Assembly: GCF_000381265.1 (NCBI RefSeq)
Contig: NZ_KB906256.1
Span: 1 to 64,000, forward strand
Direction of reading: 5' to 3'
DNA from: Curvibacter lanceolatus ATCC 14669
GTDB lineage: Bacteria; Pseudomonadota; Gammaproteobacteria; Burkholderiales; Burkholderiaceae_C
DNA length: 64,000 nucleotides
Position numbers and translations under genes: made by a program. The notes beneath the pieces were generated by a model, which was given only the letters and a program-made list of their open reading frames with translations, was not told the DNA's origin and made no database searches. Positions 61,132 to 64,000 of this stretch are shown here, piece by piece; the stretch's first letter is position 1; every line of letters starts with the position of its first letter.

Positions 61132-62670
61132 TCAGGGCCCCAGCCGCGCCTCCAGCGCCCCCAGCACCGGCACCAGGCCCGCGCCCAGGCGCATCTGCGG
61201 GTTGGACGGGCCGTCGGGCTTGCCGGCCTCGACCTCGCGCTTGGCAATCAGCGGGCGGGCCCGCTCGAAGGCCTGGGTGAAGGAATGGGTCTGGCGCAAT
61301 TGCTCGTCGACCACGGCCCGGCCGAAGAAGGTCAGCTCCGACAGGCGGCCGCAGCCGTAGGAGGTGTGCTCGGCATCCGAGGCGGTGATCACCAGGCTGG
61401 TGTCGGTGGCCAGGGGCTCGATCCAGCCGCCGGCAAAGCAGGCCGACACCATGATCACCCGGTTGCGGATGCCCGCCTCGTCGAGCAGGCGGCGCAGCAG
61501 GCCGGGGTCGACCGGGGCCACCTCCAGCGGGTCGTTGTTGGCGGCCAGCTGAAAGTTCTGCGCCCCGTGCGAGGTCAGGTACACCACCAGCAGATCGTGT
61601 TCGCGGTCCATGTGGGCGGCCAGCAGGCCGATGGCGCGGCCCAGGTTCTCGGGCGTGGCCCAGGGCAAGGTGGTGGCGGTCTCGGGGTTGTTCAGCAGGT
61701 GCAGCACCCGGCCTTCGGCATCAAAGCGCTGGCGCAGCACGTCGGCCACCAGCTGGCTTTCGCGGCGGAACACCGCCTCGCTGCCGTCGGGGGCGAACAC
61801 CAGGCCATAGACATCGACCACACCGTCGCGCTGCGCCGCAAGCCCCTGCTCGGCGGCAGGCCACAGGGCTTGCTGGGCCTCGAACACGGCCTGGCTCAGG
61901 TGCAGGCGCGGGGGCTCGGGGGTGTCGGGGGCGGCGGCCAGCTCGGCGCTTTCGTCAGGGGCCCAGGGGCGGTCCGGGAACTGCCAGATGGCCAGGGCGA
62001 ACAGGCCGGCCAGCAAGGCCGCAAACAGGCCCAGGCGCCAGCGCGGGCCGGCAAAGCGCGCCGTCAGCCGCACCACCGCCGCCCACAGCCACACCGACAG
62101 GCCCAGGTACAGGCCCCAGTAGACCCATTGCAGGGCCACGGTCTGCGCCGGCAGCCATTCGCGCACCACGGCGATCGACAGGGCCTGCAGCACCAGCTGC
62201 GCGGGCAGGGCCACGCCCGAACTGAGCGCAAACCAGGTGCCCAGGCCGCGCAGGTGCCAGGGGTCGTCATCGATCTCGGCCACGCGCTCGGGCGGCAGGG
62301 CAAACCAGGCGCCCCACAACGACAGCAGCGTCATCCACCAGGGCACCAGCCAGGCACGCCAGTCAAAAATGGCGGGGCCGGGCACCTCCAGCCGCGCCAG
62401 CCCCAGCAGCAGGCCCGAAGCCAGCACCGTGAGCAGCAGCACCTGAAAAGGCGAAGGCTGGGCATGGCCCACGCCCGGCGAGACAAAAAAGCCCGCCTTC
62501 AGCCCGCCCAGCATCCAGCGCCCCAGGGACACCCGTTCGGCCGGATAGGGGCGCGCCTCACCCACGGCCCAGATCGGGCCGGCCGCATCGGCCAGCGCCA
62601 GGGGCGCCGTGTCCTCGTCGTCGATGGCGACGGTGTCGTTCCAGTCCTCGGATTCGTAACTGTTCGTCAT
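61132..62670 (-). CDS. Membrane-anchored C13-family (legumain-like) peptidase
   Basis: 512 residues. The N-terminal half has a cytosolic start and about five membrane segments (80-230). The C-terminal half is a caspase/legumain-fold peptidase: LLVVYLTSHGAQN with catalytic His368 and RVIMVSACFAGGWIEPL with catalytic Cys411, followed by SDAEHTSYGCGRLSELTFFG. C13 peptidases cleave after Asn or Asp; this membrane-fused layout occurs in proteobacteria but its role is not known. It lies 125 bases downstream of the start of the FtsX gene's region and diverges from mgtA. Confidence 0.85.
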   Translation of the reverse strand: MTNSYESEDWNDTVAIDDEDTAPLALADAAGPIWAVGEARPYPAERVSLGRWMLGGLKAGFFVSPGVGHAQPSPFQVLLLTVLASGLLLGLARLEVPGPAIFDWRAWLVPWWMTLLSLWGAWFALPPERVAEIDDDPWHLRGLGTWFALSSGVALPAQLVLQALSIAVVREWLPAQTVALQWVYWGLYLGLSVWLWAAVVRLTARFAGPRWRLGLFAALLAGLFALAIWQFPDRPWAPDESAELAAAPDTPEPPRLHLSQAVFEAQQALWPAAEQGLAAQRDGVVDVYGLVFAPDGSEAVFRRESQLVADVLRQRFDAEGRVLHLLNNPETATTLPWATPENLGRAIGLLAAHMDREHDLLVVYLTSHGAQNFQLAANNDPLEVAPVDPGLLRRLLDEAGIRNRVIMVSACFAGGWIEPLATDTSLVITASDAEHTSYGCGRLSELTFFGRAVVDEQLRQTHSFTQAFERARPLIAKREVEAGKPDGPSNPQMRLGAGLVPVLGALEARLGP

Positions 62671-62798
62671 CCCGTCATGATGCCAGCAAGCTGAACGGTC
62701 AAACTAGCCATATAGGCGCATAGTGGGCCGGAGAACGCCGGTTCAAGAAGCCTTTTTGCGCCCCGAAACCGCCCCGCTCCGACCGAAAGTCCCCTGAC

Positions 62799-64000
62799 AT
62801 GCGAGCCCTGCTGCCCCGCTGGCTGGCGCCCCTGCTGCGCCGCCGCTACACCAACCGCCTGTTTGGCCGCCACGCCTGGCTGGACCACAGCCTGGCCCAC
62901 CCGCCCGAGGCGCGGCCCAGCGCCGCCGGCCCGCTGGTGCCGCTGCTGATGCGGGCCGCCCAGGCCACACCCGAACAAGTGCTGGCGCAGTTGCAGGCGA
63001 CCGCCGGCGGCTTGAGCGAGGCCGAGGCCGCCGAGCGCTTGCGCCGCGTGGGCCCCAACGAGGTGGCCCACGACCAGCCGCCCACCGCTGGCCAGCGCCT
63101 GTGGCGGGCCTACAACAACCCCTTCAACCTGCTGCTGACCCTGTTGGCCGCCGTGTCGTGGCTCACCGATGACAGCAAGGCCACGGTGGTGATCGGCAGC
63201 ATGGTGGTGCTGAGCACGGTGATCCGTTTCGTGCAGGAGGCCCGCTCCAGCCGGGCTGCCGAGGCGCTCAAGGCCCTGGTCAGCAACACCGCCACGGTGT
63301 GGCGGGTGCCGGCCGGCGGCGCGGCACCGCAGTCGCAGGAGCGCCCCATCCGCGAGCTGGTGCCGGGCGACCACCTGCAGCTGTCGGCGGGCGACATGAT
63401 CCCGGCCGACTGCCGGGTGCTGAGCGCGCGCGACCTGTTCGTGGCCCAGGCCGCCATGACCGGCGAATCGATGCCGGTGGAGAAGTTTGTCAGCGCACAA
63501 GACCCGCACGCCCCACCCAACCCGCAGCCCACCGAAGCCGCCGCGGGCCAGGGCCCGCTGGAACAGCACAACCTGTTGTTCATGGGCACCAACGTGGTCT
63601 CGGGCTCGGCCACCGCGGTGGTGCTGGCCACCGGCAACCAGAGCTACTTCGGCACCGTGGCGGCCCACATGAACGCGGGCGAAGGCACGGTGACGGCCTT
63701 CCAGAGCGGGGTCAACAGCGTGAGCTGGCTGCTGATCCGCTTTGCGCTGGTGATGGTGCCCATCGTGCTGCTGGTCAACGGCTTCACCAAGGGGCATTGG
63801 GGCGAGGCCTTTCTGTTTGCCATGTCGGTGGCGGTGGGCCTGACGCCCGAGATGCTGCCCATGATCGTCACCACCACCCTGGCCAAGGGCGCGGTGATGC
63901 TGTCGCGCAAGCAGGTGATCGTGAAACGCCTGGACGCGATCCAGAACTTCGGCGCCATGAACGTGCTGTGCACCGACAAGACCGGCACGCTGACCCAGGA
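62799..64000 (+). CDS. mgtA: MgtA-type magnesium-translocating P-type ATPase (partial, 3' end off window)
   Basis: The first 400 residues are present; the gene continues beyond the right edge. N-terminal cation-ATPase domain, TM1-TM4, actuator with TGESMPVEK, the P3B-type stretch VGLTPEMLPMIVTTTLAKGA in TM4, and the phosphorylation site CTDKTGTLTQ at the very end of the window. P3B ATPases MgtA/MgtB import Mg2+ from the periplasm. No obvious long Mg-responsive leader fits in the 128 bases before the start. Confidence 0.92.
   Translation, partial: MRALLPRWLAPLLRRRYTNRLFGRHAWLDHSLAHPPEARPSAAGPLVPLLMRAAQATPEQVLAQLQATAGGLSEAEAAERLRRVGPNEVAHDQPPTAGQRLWRAYNNPFNLLLTLLAAVSWLTDDSKATVVIGSMVVLSTVIRFVQEARSSRAAEALKALVSNTATVWRVPAGGAAPQSQERPIRELVPGDHLQLSAGDMIPADCRVLSARDLFVAQAAMTGESMPVEKFVSAQDPHAPPNPQPTEAAAGQGPLEQHNLLFMGTNVVSGSATAVVLATGNQSYFGTVAAHMNAGEGTVTAFQSGVNSVSWLLIRFALVMVPIVLLVNGFTKGHWGEAFLFAMSVAVGLTPEMLPMIVTTTLAKGAVMLSRKQVIVKRLDAIQNFGAMNVLCTDKTGTLTQ

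Noticed and set aside
62671-62798. Mg-sensing riboswitch before mgtA
   Set aside because: Only 128 bases separate the divergent genes, and no leader ORF or long stem-loop arrangement of the known mgtA type is visible.

Overview
The window looks like a chromosomal segment of a high-GC betaproteobacterium, most likely Burkholderiales/Comamonadaceae. That is judged from the style of the housekeeping proteins (CstA with a YbdD-type partner, SerS, IspH, SlpA, RadC, MgtA) and from Cupriavidus-like czc genes. Two parts differ sharply: a mosaic of acquired DNA from the left edge to about 43.7 kb, and a compact GC-rich core genome from about 43.9 kb to the right edge. A tRNA-Ser(CGA) gene marks the join.

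Left part (0.2-26.8 kb), metal resistance. After four small envelope or secreted proteins and a decayed IS3-type element, there is an orphan FlgB-like protein, a CzcE-like periplasmic metal-binding protein, an EptA-type phosphoethanolamine transferase with a PAP2 phosphatase, and a czcI-czcC-czcB-czcA efflux cluster. A czcD remnant follows czcA, and czcC is frameshifted at a run of 11 G. A divergent two-component system follows, then diacylglycerol kinase. Near-identical palindromes (GGATTAC-N6-GTAATC type) lie before the response regulator and before the flgB-like gene, with a weaker one before czcE, so they are probably the regulator's binding sites. Further right are a frameshifted ZIP transporter, a zinc-ribbon protein, CadA with divergent CadR and a 19-bp-spacer promoter, a truncated periplasmic protein, a His-tailed EamA transporter, and chrB split by an IS5 element.

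Middle part (26.8-43.3 kb), mobile and defence DNA. A satellite-like module has a Rep-like protein of the inovirus Gp2 (YagK/YfjJ) type, an unknown 398-aa partner, 1.7 kb of non-coding DNA full of hairpins with a DnaA box, and an AlpA-like DNA-binding protein. An AT-rich orphan gene follows. Then come a SIR2-HerA pair (a known antiphage architecture) and, divergently, a 927-aa protein joining a reverse transcriptase, a helical middle and a nucleoside phosphorylase/MTAN-like domain. The latter is the best candidate for a little-described system. A two-gene cassette of unknown function follows, then a perfect 36-bp palindrome and two tandem tRNA-3'-end/terminator/direct-repeat modules, which suggest repeated integration at this tRNA locus.

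Right part (43.9-64.0 kb), core genome: ybdD-cstA, acyl-CoA dehydrogenase, a NarL-type two-component system, serS, a PLP-dependent dehydratase, a CBS protein, ispH-slpA, radC-smr, an amidase, a GNAT acetyltransferase, a truncated haemoglobin, an ABC-type FtsX permease, a membrane-anchored C13 peptidase and the start of mgtA, which runs off the window.
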